A DNA stretch of 64,000 nucleotides from Pseudomonas sp. GV071. GTDB taxonomy: Bacteria; Pseudomonadota; Gammaproteobacteria; Pseudomonadales; Pseudomonadaceae. The stretch spans positions 248,001 through 312,000 of the forward strand of contig NZ_QAOJ01000001.1 in NCBI RefSeq assembly GCF_003050835.1. Direction: 5' to 3'. The notes beneath the pieces were generated by a model. That model saw only the letters and a list, made by a program, of their open reading frames with translations, was not told where the DNA came from and did no database searches. Made by a program: the position numbers and the translations under genes. Positions 55,901 through 64,000 of this stretch are shown here, one piece after another. The stretch's first letter is position 1. Each line of letters starts with the position of its first letter.

Positions 55901-55930
55901 TTAGAAATTAATTCTAGAAAAATATTCTAG
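55901..55930. promoter_or_regulatory. Two overlapping palindromes between the hotdog gene and tetR
   Basis: TTAGAA-ATTAA-TTCTAG (55901-55917) and CTAGAA-AAATA-TTCTAG (55914-55930) are copies of one motif, [TC]TAGAA-N5-TTCTAG, sharing CTAG and offset by 13 bp. They lie 34 bp before tetR and 64 bp before the hotdog gene, the expected place for a TetR operator. Confidence 0.7.
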
Positions 55931-55963
55931 TTTTTCTCAGCCCCCGACCAGAGAAGCGATTTA

Positions 55964-56542
55964 ATGGCGCGCCCATCGCGTAAAGACGACATCCTGCAAG
56001 CCGCCCTGGCGCTGTTCACCGAGATCGGCGTGGACGCCACCACCATCGAGATGATCCGCGACCGTTCCGGCGCCAGCATCGGCAGCCTGTACCACCACTT
56101 CGGCAACAAGGAACGCATCATCGGCGCCCTGTACCTGGCCGGCACCGGCGAATACGCGGCGATGCTCGAGCAAGGGTTTAGCGAGGCGAAAAGCGCGAAG
56201 GACTGCGTGAAGCTGCTGGTGACCAGCTACATCGATTGGGTAACCGCCAACCCGGACTGGGCGCGCTTCGTACTGCACAGCCGGGGGCGGGTGGAGGCGG
56301 GAGAGATGGGTGATCAGTTGAAGGAGGCCAACCGCGAACACTTCGCGCGGATATTCGAAGCGCTGGCCGGCTACCGCGAGCAGGGCCTGTTCCGCGAGAT
56401 GCCGGCGGACTGTTTTGCCTCGGTGATCATCGGCCCGACCCATGACTTTGCCCGTAATTGGCTGGCGGGCAGGGCGCAGACCGAGTTCGTCGATTGCCGG
56501 GAATTATTAGCGCAAGTGGCCTGGGAAAGTGTGCGCGCCTGA
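55964..56542 (+). CDS. TetR-family regulator
   Basis: A 192-residue TetR regulator. The HTH spans about residues 8-52 (RKDDILQAALALFTEIGVDATTIEMIRDRSGASIGSLYHHFGNKE), followed by an all-helical ligand domain. It is divergent from the hotdog gene, with two overlapping operator-like palindromes in the 126-bp gap; self-repression and control of the thioesterase are the natural reading. The ligand may be an acyl-CoA; not shown. Confidence 0.88.
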   Translation: MARPSRKDDILQAALALFTEIGVDATTIEMIRDRSGASIGSLYHHFGNKERIIGALYLAGTGEYAAMLEQGFSEAKSAKDCVKLLVTSYIDWVTANPDWARFVLHSRGRVEAGEMGDQLKEANREHFARIFEALAGYREQGLFREMPADCFASVIIGPTHDFARNWLAGRAQTEFVDCRELLAQVAWESVRA

Positions 56543-56555
56543 CAATCAAAAGCCT

Positions 56556-56616
56556 TGCGGCTGAAGCCCCTTCCACATGGATAGGCGATCTCTTGTGGGA
56601 GGGGCTTTAGCCGCGA
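56556..56616. repeat. REP doublet (REPIN)
   Basis: Degenerate left arm (CTTGCGGCTGAAGCCCC) and right arm (GGGGCTTTAGCCGCGA) after the tetR stop. Confidence 0.75.
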
Positions 56617-56641
56617 CTCCTGCAAACGTAAATCCGAAAAC

Positions 56642-56670
56642 AAAAAGCCCCGCACTAGGCGGGGCTTTTT
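56642..56670. terminator. Bidirectional terminator between tetR and the DUF934 gene
   Basis: AAAAAGCCCCGC-ACTAG-GCGGGGCTTTTT is a strong stem with A and T flanks, 13 bp after the DUF934 stop on the minus strand and 100 bp after tetR. Confidence 0.92.
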
Positions 56671-56682
56671 ATCACCGGCTTA

Positions 56683-57180
56683 TCAAGCCCGGCGGCGGAA
56701 CAGCGGCTGTGGCTGATCAGCCGAAGCCTGGTACACCTCGTTGAACTCGCTGAACGCTTTCAACGCATCATCCGGGTCTTTGTCTTCGCGCAGGGCGAAG
56801 GCATCGAAACCGACACGGTGCAATGCCCACAGCTGGTCGCGTAGCACGTCGCCAATGGCGCGCACTTCGCCTTTGTAGCCGTAGCGGGTGCGCAGCATGT
56901 AAGCGGTGGAGCTATGGCGGCCGTCGGTGAAGGCGGGGAAGTTCAGCGCGATAACCTGGAAGTTGTCCAGATCACCTGCGATTTCTTCGATCTCTTCACC
57001 GGCTTCCAGCCACACGCCCAGGCCGCCGTCGCGGGCTTTGAGGGCGCTGCTGTGTTCCACGTACAAACCCAGCGGCACGATCAGGTCGTCGCAGTTGGAC
57101 ACGCCTTCCAGGGTCGCGTCCTTGGGCAGCAGGTGCCAGGTCTCGTCGACCAGCTGACCGTTCTTAATGATTCGCTGCAT
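56683..57180 (-). CDS. DUF934 protein, sulfite-reductase partner
   Basis: A 165-residue DUF934 protein (MQRIIKNGQLVDETWHLLPK at the start; ALNFPAFTDGRHSSTAYMLRTRYGYKGEVRAIGDVLRDQL is the core). In pseudomonads and other proteobacteria this gene directly follows cysI, and it overlaps it here by 17 bp, so it is coupled with sulfite reduction; an oxidoreductase-linked or electron-donor helper role has been suggested but is unproven. The ATG at 57180 is used; a longer frame adds a random-looking N-terminus. Confidence 0.88.
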   Translation of the reverse strand: MQRIIKNGQLVDETWHLLPKDATLEGVSNCDDLIVPLGLYVEHSSALKARDGGLGVWLEAGEEIEEIAGDLDNFQVIALNFPAFTDGRHSSTAYMLRTRYGYKGEVRAIGDVLRDQLWALHRVGFDAFALREDKDPDDALKAFSEFNEVYQASADQPQPLFRRRA

Positions 57181-58822
57181 ATACGCGCTCCTTGAACGGG
57201 TCGATGCCGACACGGCGGAAGGTATCGAGGAAGCTTTCTTCGTCGGTACGGCTTTCCACGTAGACGTTGATGATCTTGCTGACTACGTCGGCCATGTCTT
57301 TCTCGGCGAACGACGGGCCGAGGATCTGCGCCAGGCTGGCGTCGCGGCCAGAGCTGCCGCCAAGCGATACCTGGTAGAACTCCTGGCCTTTCTTGTCCAC
57401 GCCGAGAATGCCGATGTGGCCGACGTGGTGGTGACCGCAGGCGTTCATGCAACCGGAAATGTTCAGGTCGATATTGCCGATGTCGAACAGATAATCGAGG
57501 TCGTCGAAACGACGCTGGATAGCTTCGGCAATCGGAATCGACTTGGCGTTGGCCAGCGAGCAGAAGTCGCCGCCCGGGCAGCAGATGATGTCGGTCAGCA
57601 AGCCCACGTTCGGGGTGGCAAAACCCAGTTCGCGCAGCTCGCCCCACAGGGTGAACAGCTGGCTTTGCTCCACGTCGGCCAGAATGATGTTCTGGTTATG
57701 GCTGTTGCGCACTTCGCCGAAGCTGTAGCGATCGGCCAGGTCGGCGATGGCGTCCAGTTGCTTGTCGGTGACGTCGCCTGGGGCCACGCCGGTCGGTTTC
57801 AGCGACAGGGTGACGGCGGCATAACCGGGCTTCTTGTGGGCGAATACGTTGCGGCTGGCCCAGCGATCAAAACCGGCGTGCTCGGCGCGCAGGGCGGCGA
57901 GGGCATCGGCCTGGTCTTCCAGAGCTTTGTAGCTCGGGTCGATAAAGTGCGCGGCAACCCGCGCTACTTCAGCTTCGGTCAGGGTGGTCGGGCCATCCTT
58001 CAGGTGTGCCCATTCAGCATTCACGCGCTCGGCGAACACTTCGGGGGTCAGCGCCTTGACCAGAATCTTGATCCGCGCCTTGTACTTGTTATCGCGACGG
58101 CCATAGCGGTTGTACACACGCAGGATGGCGTCGAGGTAACTGATCAGGTGCTGCCACGGCAGGAATTCATTAATGAAGCTGCCCACGATCGGGGTACGGC
58201 CCAGGCCGCCGCCGACGGATACGCGGAAGCCCAGTTCGCCGGCTTCGTTGTTCACCGCTTCCAGACCGATGTCGTGCACTTCGATGGCCGCACGGTCGCT
58301 CACGGCGCCGTTGACGGCGATCTTGAACTTGCGCGGCAGGTGCGAGAACTCAGGGTGGAAGGTCGACCATTGGCGAATGATTTCGCACCACTGACGGGGG
58401 TCGACGATTTCGTCTTTGGCCACGCCAGCGAACTGGTCGGTGGTGGTGTTACGGATGCAGTTGCCGCTGGTCTGGATCGCGTGCATTTGCACGGTGGCCA
58501 GCTCAGCAAGAATTTCCGGTACGTCTTCCAGTTCCGGCCAGTTGAACTGCACGTTCTGGCGGGTACTGATGTGCGCGTAGCCTTTGTCGTAGTCGCGGGC
58601 GATCTTGGCCATCATGCGCACTTGCGCCGAAGACATCAGGCCATACGGCACGGCCACGCGCAGCATCGGCGCGAAACGCTGGATATAAAGACCATTCTGC
58701 AGGCGCAACGGGCGAAATTCTTCGCCAGAAAGTTCGCCAGCCAGATAGCGGCGGGTCTGATCACGGAACTGCTTGACGCGGCTCTCGATGATGTCTTGAT
58801 CGTAACTGTCGTAGACGTACAT
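57164..58822 (-). CDS. cysI: Sulfite reductase hemoprotein subunit (ferredoxin-type)
   Basis: A 552-residue nitrite/sulfite reductase reducing sulfite to sulfide in cysteine synthesis. The siroheme/[4Fe-4S] ligands are Cys415 and Cys421 (CCPGGDFC) and Cys458 and Cys462 (GCMNAC), in the family's C-X5-C...C-X3-C pattern. Substrate-binding Arg/Lys-type residues occur in HISTRQNVQFNW and SGNCIRNTTTD. No cysJ flavoprotein is next to it; the DUF934 partner overlaps instead. Its promoter region holds ATAAG repeats that could bind CysB. Confidence 0.92.
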   Translation of the reverse strand: MYVYDSYDQDIIESRVKQFRDQTRRYLAGELSGEEFRPLRLQNGLYIQRFAPMLRVAVPYGLMSSAQVRMMAKIARDYDKGYAHISTRQNVQFNWPELEDVPEILAELATVQMHAIQTSGNCIRNTTTDQFAGVAKDEIVDPRQWCEIIRQWSTFHPEFSHLPRKFKIAVNGAVSDRAAIEVHDIGLEAVNNEAGELGFRVSVGGGLGRTPIVGSFINEFLPWQHLISYLDAILRVYNRYGRRDNKYKARIKILVKALTPEVFAERVNAEWAHLKDGPTTLTEAEVARVAAHFIDPSYKALEDQADALAALRAEHAGFDRWASRNVFAHKKPGYAAVTLSLKPTGVAPGDVTDKQLDAIADLADRYSFGEVRNSHNQNIILADVEQSQLFTLWGELRELGFATPNVGLLTDIICCPGGDFCSLANAKSIPIAEAIQRRFDDLDYLFDIGNIDLNISGCMNACGHHHVGHIGILGVDKKGQEFYQVSLGGSSGRDASLAQILGPSFAEKDMADVVSKIINVYVESRTDEESFLDTFRRVGIDPFKERVYAANH

Positions 58823-58937
58823 ACGGGTCCTGTTTTCAGGCTACTTACTGCCAAATCAGCGCGCACGGCCGCGCACTCCTCGCGGAGCCGGGGGAAGATA
58901 CCAGTTCAGGTTTATGCGCAAAAGTGATGTTTTAGTA

Positions 58938-58978
58938 TAAGAACGAAACTTATGGTCATAAGAACGGCTGGCTATAAG
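58938..58978. promoter_or_regulatory. ATAAG repeat cluster upstream of cysI (candidate CysB region)
   Basis: ATAAGAAC occurs at 58938-58945 and 58959-58966, 21 bp (two turns) apart, with a third ATAAG at 58974. The first pairs with CTTAT at 58950-58954 (ATAAG-N7-CTTAT), and TTAT-GGTC-ATAA (58951-58962) overlaps. Such arrays resemble CysB sites at cysteine genes. It lies 115-155 bp upstream of cysI. Confidence 0.45.
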
Positions 58979-59003
58979 TCATTCTCATCTGACCCCCACC
59001 AAC

Positions 59004-59073
59004 CGTAGGAGCGGCTGTAGCCGCGATAGCTTTCCGGGGCTCAAAAACATCGCGGCTGAAGCCGCTCCTACGG
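59004..59073. repeat. Outward-facing REP pair
   Basis: CCGTAGGAGCGGCTGTAGCCGCGAT at 59003-59027 (shown here in part) and ATCGCGGCTGAAGCCGCTCC at 59049-59068 form a doublet in the opposite orientation to the other REPINs in the window. Confidence 0.75.
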
Positions 59074-59162
59074 GGGCGAGAAACAGAGGTATTTGTCGGC
59101 TCGCCTGCTGTGGTCTTAACTGCAAAACGGACCATCCCATAAGCACAACAACAGGGGCAGCC

Positions 59163-59291
59163 ATGACCGACCATTCCCATACCAGCGAAGCAGTCGAAGA
59201 CAACCGTGACAGCGTTGTCGACGCCTGGGCCATTCTTATTCTGATTGCCCTGGCCGTTTCCACTGCGGTGTTCTGGGTCAGCCATCAATAG
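59163..59291 (+). CDS. Small single-pass membrane protein (42 residues)
   Basis: A short frame with a credible gene shape. AGGGGC lies seven bases before the ATG; a polar, acidic N-terminus (MTDHSHTSEAVEDNRDSV) is followed by one hydrophobic helix (AWAILILIALAVSTAVFW) and the end SHQ. Codon use matches its neighbours. It lies between cysI (divergent) and the periplasmic binding protein gene. Not recognised; a small inner-membrane accessory protein is likely. Confidence 0.6.
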   Translation: MTDHSHTSEAVEDNRDSVVDAWAILILIALAVSTAVFWVSHQ

Positions 59292-59412
59292 ACCGACACC
59301 ACGCCGCTTTTAGGTACGAAAGCGGCGCTTCTTGTAAGCATTCACTGACAGATGGTGACAGATTGCCATTACTCATCCGCGTATACTGCGCGGCTGAGTC
59401 AAGCGTGAGTGC

Positions 59413-60507
59413 ATGAAGTTGAAGGGGTCATTGCGCACCGTAGTCGCGGTAGTGGGTTTACTCGCATGGAATTGCGTCAATGCAGCTAACGTAGTGTTCC
59501 TCAACCCGGGTCGTACCGGCGAGGAATTCTGGGACGGCTATGTCAAGTTCATGCAGGCCGCTGCCAGCGATCTGGGCATGCAGTTGCGCGTGCTCGACTC
59601 CCAGCGCGACCGCGACCTGATGCTCGCGCAGGCCCGCACCGTGTTGCAGGGCGCGCAGAAGCCCGACTACCTGTTATTCATCAACGAACAATACGCCGCC
59701 CCGGAAATCCTGCGTCTGGCCAAAGACTCGGGGGTGAAGCTGTTCGCGGTCAGCAACACGCTGACCACCGACCAGCAGCGGGTGATCGGCAGCAGCCGGG
59801 AAACCTACCCCAACTGGATCGGCAGCCTGGTGCCCAACGATGTCGACGCCGGCTACATGCTGGCGACCGGCTTGATCAAGCACGCCCGGGAGTCGCACCC
59901 CGACCAGCCGTTGGAGATGCTCGCCTTCAGTGGCGTGAAGCAAACCCCCTCCAGCCAGGAGCGCGAGCAGGGGCTGAAAAAAGCCCTGGCGGAAAACCCC
60001 GACGTGCGTCTGCGTGTGATGACCTATGGCGGTTGGCAGCGGCAGCGTTCCTACGACCAGGCGCGCACGCTGTTTCCGCGTTACCCCGGCATCAATATGG
60101 TCTGGACTGCCAGTGACGAGATGGCCCTGGGCGCCATGCAGGCTGCCGAGGAGTTGGGCCACAAGCCTGGGCAGGACATCCACTTCGCCACCATCAACTC
60201 CAGCGCCGAGGCGCTGCAGGCCAAGATTGACGGGCGTATCGAGGTGCTGGTCAGTGGCCAGTTCACCATCGGCGGCTGGGCGCTGGTGATGCTGCAGGAC
60301 TACGACAAGGGCCTGGACTTCGCCAAGCACGGCGGCAAGGACCGCACCCTGCCGATCTACGTGACACTTGATGAAAAACAGTCGGCGCGGCTGGCCAAAC
60401 GAATAGCGGGCAAGGACAACTACGGCCTGGATTTCCGCCGTTACCTGCTGCACAAGCAATCCAAATTGCGTGAGTACAACTTCTCCTTGCGCCCGCTGAT
60501 TGACTGA
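59413..60507 (+). CDS. Orphan periplasmic sugar-binding-type protein
   Basis: A 364-residue periplasmic binding protein of the type-1 (RbsB/LuxP-like) fold. The signal peptide is MKLKGSLRTVVAVVGLLAWNCVNAA, then NVVFLNPGRTGEEFWDGYVKFMQAAASDLGM; later IGSLVPNDVDAGYMLA, NMVWTASDEMALGAMQAAEELG and TINSSAEALQAKIDG are family-like. No permease or ATPase lies nearby, so it may serve a sensor kinase, diguanylate cyclase or chemoreceptor elsewhere rather than a transporter. The downstream gene is convergent. Confidence 0.82.
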   Translation: MKLKGSLRTVVAVVGLLAWNCVNAANVVFLNPGRTGEEFWDGYVKFMQAAASDLGMQLRVLDSQRDRDLMLAQARTVLQGAQKPDYLLFINEQYAAPEILRLAKDSGVKLFAVSNTLTTDQQRVIGSSRETYPNWIGSLVPNDVDAGYMLATGLIKHARESHPDQPLEMLAFSGVKQTPSSQEREQGLKKALAENPDVRLRVMTYGGWQRQRSYDQARTLFPRYPGINMVWTASDEMALGAMQAAEELGHKPGQDIHFATINSSAEALQAKIDGRIEVLVSGQFTIGGWALVMLQDYDKGLDFAKHGGKDRTLPIYVTLDEKQSARLAKRIAGKDNYGLDFRRYLLHKQSKLREYNFSLRPLID

Positions 60508-60516
60508 GCCAGGCGC

Positions 60517-60738
60517 TTACACACCGGCCAGATGCAGGACCAGTTTGACCAGGGCGAACAGCACCAGAACGAAAATTCCGGTGAACAGCACGCCAATAAA
60601 AATGAACTGACCGGGTTTGCCATGGCGGAAATCGCGGGCGCGGTTCTTGCCGCTTTGCACGCCGAAGGCCGCGGCCATCACGCTGTGCAGTACCTGCCAA
60701 AGGGTAGGGGGCTGGTCGTTATTGTTTGAGTTGTCCAT
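60517..60738 (-). CDS. DUF2970 small membrane protein
   Basis: A 73-residue DUF2970 protein: a polar N-terminus, the family segment PTLWQVLHSVMAAAFGVQSGKNRARDF, then one membrane helix (FIFIGVLFTGIFVLVLFALV). ATG at 60738 is used; the longer frame adds an unlikely extension. The nine-base gap to the end of the binding-protein gene leaves no room for a terminator. Function unknown. Confidence 0.85.
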   Translation of the reverse strand: MDNSNNNDQPPTLWQVLHSVMAAAFGVQSGKNRARDFRHGKPGQFIFIGVLFTGIFVLVLFALVKLVLHLAGV

Positions 60739-60877
60739 TGCGCACTCCAGATTGCTTCCCGTGCTGCAACCATAGCCGAAGATCGCCACCGGGCCCGTGC
60801 TCAGCCATACTAGCGGCCTTCGTTACACCCCCTTATTTGCCAATACGCTCGTTCTTGCAACGCCGTGCGGAGTTTTT

Positions 60878-61180
60878 ATGAAATACATCCACCAGCGCGA
60901 ACACCTCAATGAAGACGACATCGTCGTGATTCAGTGCTCGCAAGCCTGCAACATCCGCCTGATGAACGACGCGAACTTCCGCAGCTTCAAAAATGGCGGC
61001 CGGCACACCTACCACGGCGGGGCGTTTGTCGACTTCCCGGCAAAAATCGTGGTGCCCAGCAGCGGTTTCTGGAACATCACCATCGACACCGTGACCCGCA
61101 AAGCCGTCAGCGTTACGCGTAAACCGACGCTCACCCACTCGATCAAGATCGTGCGCAAATCGCCCTCGCAGTTGCGCTAA
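60878..61180 (+). CDS. DUF1883-domain protein
   Basis: A 100-residue DUF1883 protein (MKYIHQREHLNEDDIVVIQCSQACNIRLMND, then FRSFKNGGRHTYHGGAFVDFPAKIVVPSSGFWNITIDT), predicted all-beta. Related proteins are common in Pseudomonas, in some cases linked to TIR-like or stress modules; nothing of that kind is next to it here. GCGGAG precedes the ATG at 60878. A REP doublet follows. Function unknown. Confidence 0.82.
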   Translation: MKYIHQREHLNEDDIVVIQCSQACNIRLMNDANFRSFKNGGRHTYHGGAFVDFPAKIVVPSSGFWNITIDTVTRKAVSVTRKPTLTHSIKIVRKSPSQLR

Positions 61181-61191
61181 CGATCAACAGC

Positions 61192-61256
61192 ATCGCGGTT
61201 GAAGCCCCTCCCACAGGTGACCTCGTTCCATTGTGGGAGGGGCTTCAGCCGCGATG
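61192..61256. repeat. REP doublet (REPIN)
   Basis: ATCGCGGTTGAAGCCCCTCC (61192-61211) and the complement GGGGCTTCAGCCGCGAT (61239-61255) lie between the convergent DUF1883 and LRR-kinase genes. Confidence 0.85.
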
Positions 61257-61266
61257 CTTTTATGGG

Positions 61267-62535
61267 TTACAAGGCTGCGATTATCGCGTTGAAATCCGGG
61301 CGGTCGCTCACGGTCGGCGCCACACACGCCCGCTGCACCTGCCATAACCGCTCCGGCACCTCGTCGCAGCGCTCCAGCAACTCTTCCAGCAAACAGCCAA
61401 ACGCCCGCGCCTCGATGCGTTGCAGCGCTTGCCCCTGTGCGCTTGCTGGGTCGAAGAACGACGCCGCGCCGAAGTCGCCGAGCAGGCAATGGCCGGCGCC
61501 GTTCACCAGCAGGTTATGGCCGTACAGGTCGCCATGCAGAATGCCGTTGCTGTGCAAGTGGGCTGCCGCCGAAGCGACGGCGCGGGCGATAGCCAGCGCT
61601 TCTTCCAGTGCAAAGCGCCGACCTTGGGCATACACATCGCGCGTGCAACTGGCCAGCGACGGCGGTCCGGCCAGCACGTGGTAGTCCGCACTGATGCGCT
61701 CCAGCAGCAGACCAGGTGGCGTGCTCTGCAGCGGGCCGGCGACGCCGATCAGGTGCGGATGATTGCCGGCGGCGATGCACGCTGCCATTTCACTGTGGGG
61801 CAGGCCATCGCTGGTGACTTCGCCGCGAAACAGCTTGGCGGCCATGCTGCGGTTGTTCCACTGCGCGGCGTGGATGATCCCCGACGCGCCCTGGCCCAGC
61901 ACCTCGCCGAGTTGAATCTGCTCCAGCGCAATCGCCTCCATCGGGTGACTGGCCAGCACCTCGCGCTCTGCCACATCGCTGACCGGGTTGCCGGCGTACG
62001 CCAGCCAGGCCAGTTGCGGCAACTCCATCAACCAGTCCGGCAAGCGCTCGAAGCGGTTGGCCGCGATGCGCAGCAACTGCAGGTTGGCGCAGGCGCCGAG
62101 GCTTTCCGGCAGCGCTTCAAGCCGGTTGCCGGCCAGCATCAGCTTTTGCAAGCGCGGGCGTTGGCTCAGTTCGCTTGGCAACTCGCTGACCTGGTTGTCG
62201 CTGAGAATCAGCCAGCGCAGTTGGGCTGGCAGCGCGGCGGCCGGCACATGGCGAATCTGGTTGGCTTTGAAGCCGACCATCTCCAACTGCGCGCAGTCAC
62301 CCAGTACTTCCGGCATTTCGGTAAAGGGGTTGTCCGAGCAGAACAGCACCTTGAGCCGATGCAGGCGCGGCAGGTCGGCGGGCAAACGACTGAGCTGGTT
62401 GCCAGAGAGGTTGAGCACCTCAAGGCTGTCGGCCAGGTCGAAGATTTCCGTCGGGAATTCGCGTAGCTCGCAGGTCAGGTCCAGGCGTTTGATCCCGGCC
62501 AGTTCGCCTCGGCGCAGTTGTTCAAGGGTGTGCAT
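61267..62535 (-). CDS. Soluble leucine-rich-repeat protein kinase
   Basis: A 422-residue protein with about seven 23-residue leucine-rich repeats (residues 15-187, e.g. LEVLNLSGNQLSRLPADLPR) followed by a compact protein-kinase domain (207-422). All key kinase residues are present: glycine loop LGQGASG (213-219), Lys234 (AAKLF), Glu249, HGD with Asp336, Asn341 and DFG at 354-356. The catalytic loop is HGDLYGHN rather than HRDLKxxN. There is no signal peptide or membrane helix, so it should act in the cytoplasm. The C-lobe is short. It lies upstream of metH (minus strand downstream), with a long inverted repeat between. Likely a Ser/Thr kinase; targets unknown. Confidence 0.88.
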   Translation of the reverse strand: MHTLEQLRRGELAGIKRLDLTCELREFPTEIFDLADSLEVLNLSGNQLSRLPADLPRLHRLKVLFCSDNPFTEMPEVLGDCAQLEMVGFKANQIRHVPAAALPAQLRWLILSDNQVSELPSELSQRPRLQKLMLAGNRLEALPESLGACANLQLLRIAANRFERLPDWLMELPQLAWLAYAGNPVSDVAEREVLASHPMEAIALEQIQLGEVLGQGASGIIHAAQWNNRSMAAKLFRGEVTSDGLPHSEMAACIAAGNHPHLIGVAGPLQSTPPGLLLERISADYHVLAGPPSLASCTRDVYAQGRRFALEEALAIARAVASAAAHLHSNGILHGDLYGHNLLVNGAGHCLLGDFGAASFFDPASAQGQALQRIEARAFGCLLEELLERCDEVPERLWQVQRACVAPTVSDRPDFNAIIAAL

Positions 62536-62553
62536 AAGCGGGCGGTACGCAGT

Positions 62554-62649
62554 CGTAGGTTGGGTTGAGCGAAGCGAAGCCCAACGAGCTCCGAGTGCAT
62601 AGTTAAGAACCGCCTGTTGGGCTTCGCCGTTGGCTCAACCCAACCTACG
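62554..62649. repeat. GTAGGTTGGGTTGAGC inverted repeat, second copy
   Basis: CGTAGGTTGGGTTGAGC at 62554-62570 pairs with GGCTCAACCCAACCTACG ending at 62649, and GCGAAGCCCAAC pairs with GTTGGGCTTCGC inside. It lies between metH and the LRR-kinase gene and resembles the copy at 45934-46016. Confidence 0.8.
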
Positions 62650-62661
62650 TGTTGGGCGGGA

Positions 62662-64000
<1,339 letters not shown>

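Noticed and set aside
57167..58927. A 586-codon open frame antisense to cysI
   Set aside because: Shadow of cysI; protein is rich in Gly, Val, His and Ala without motifs.

Overview
The window is a chromosomal segment of a fluorescent Pseudomonas (P. fluorescens group most likely). The evidence is uniformly high GC, the Entner-Doudoroff glucose locus in its Pseudomonas order (gap/edd/glk/gltR/gtrS/gtsABCD/oprB/hexR/zwf/pgl/eda), the AauRS/AatJQMP acidic amino acid locus, the gbuA/gbuR pair beside an Aer receptor, and many REP/REPIN doublets of the 'GCGGCTGAAGCC...' type. There are no rRNA or tRNA genes, no CRISPR array, no prophage and no complete insertion sequence.

Layout. 1-6.9 kb: start of an exported protein, a guanidinobutyrate catabolic cassette (NCS1 permease, NTF2-like protein, guanidinobutyrase) with its divergent LysR regulator, the Aer receptor and a DTW-domain protein. 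6.9-26.1 kb: central sugar metabolism. mgsA overlaps gap; edd-glk-gltR-gtrS run the other way; then an AGE-family sugar isomerase, the glucose ABC transporter gtsABCD, porin oprB, a hexose-6-phosphate mutarotase, the repressor hexR and the divergent zwf-pgl-eda operon. Two HexR operators (TTGT-N7-ACAA) lie in the gap/edd and hexR/zwf gaps, and Crc/Hfq-type AANAANAA motifs sit at the starts of gap, gtsA, oprB and zwf. 26.2-29.7 kb: a Cpx-like envelope stress system (regulator, CpxP/Spy-like protein, sensor kinase). 29.7-35.6 kb: housekeeping genes yciI-like, yciB, a PHP phosphoesterase, yciO-like, trpS, scpA, scpB and a DUF1289 gene. 35.6-40.7 kb: a REPIN array, a TauE/SafE-LysR pair and a small accessory patch holding an Imm26-like gene, a GFA-domain gene and a DUF6124-type gene behind a structured leader.

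40.9-49.5 kb: a CSS-type EAL phosphodiesterase, then the acidic amino acid locus. AauS/AauR probably drive aatJQMP from a sigma-54 promoter (GG-N10-GC) with two near-consensus upstream AauR sites 31 bp apart. 49.8-56.5 kb: an SDR and an aminoglycoside-phosphotransferase-fold kinase behind a perfect palindrome, an SCP2 protein, a histidine phosphatase, SohB protease, a YhdH/AcuI-type reductase, and a hotdog thioesterase divergent from a TetR regulator across two overlapping palindromes. 56.7-64 kb: cysI with a DUF934 partner, a 42-residue membrane protein, an orphan periplasmic sugar-binding protein, DUF2970 and DUF1883 proteins, a leucine-rich-repeat protein kinase, and the 3' part of metH running off the end.

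Most of the window is well-known Pseudomonas core biology. The less explained items are the soluble LRR-kinase, the structured leader of the DUF6124 gene, the uncharacterised palindromic operators at 51.77 kb and 55.9 kb, the hairpin between the CpxP-like and kinase genes, and the orphan Imm26-like and periplasmic-binding genes. Names rest on sequence reading and remembered family features; no database search was run.
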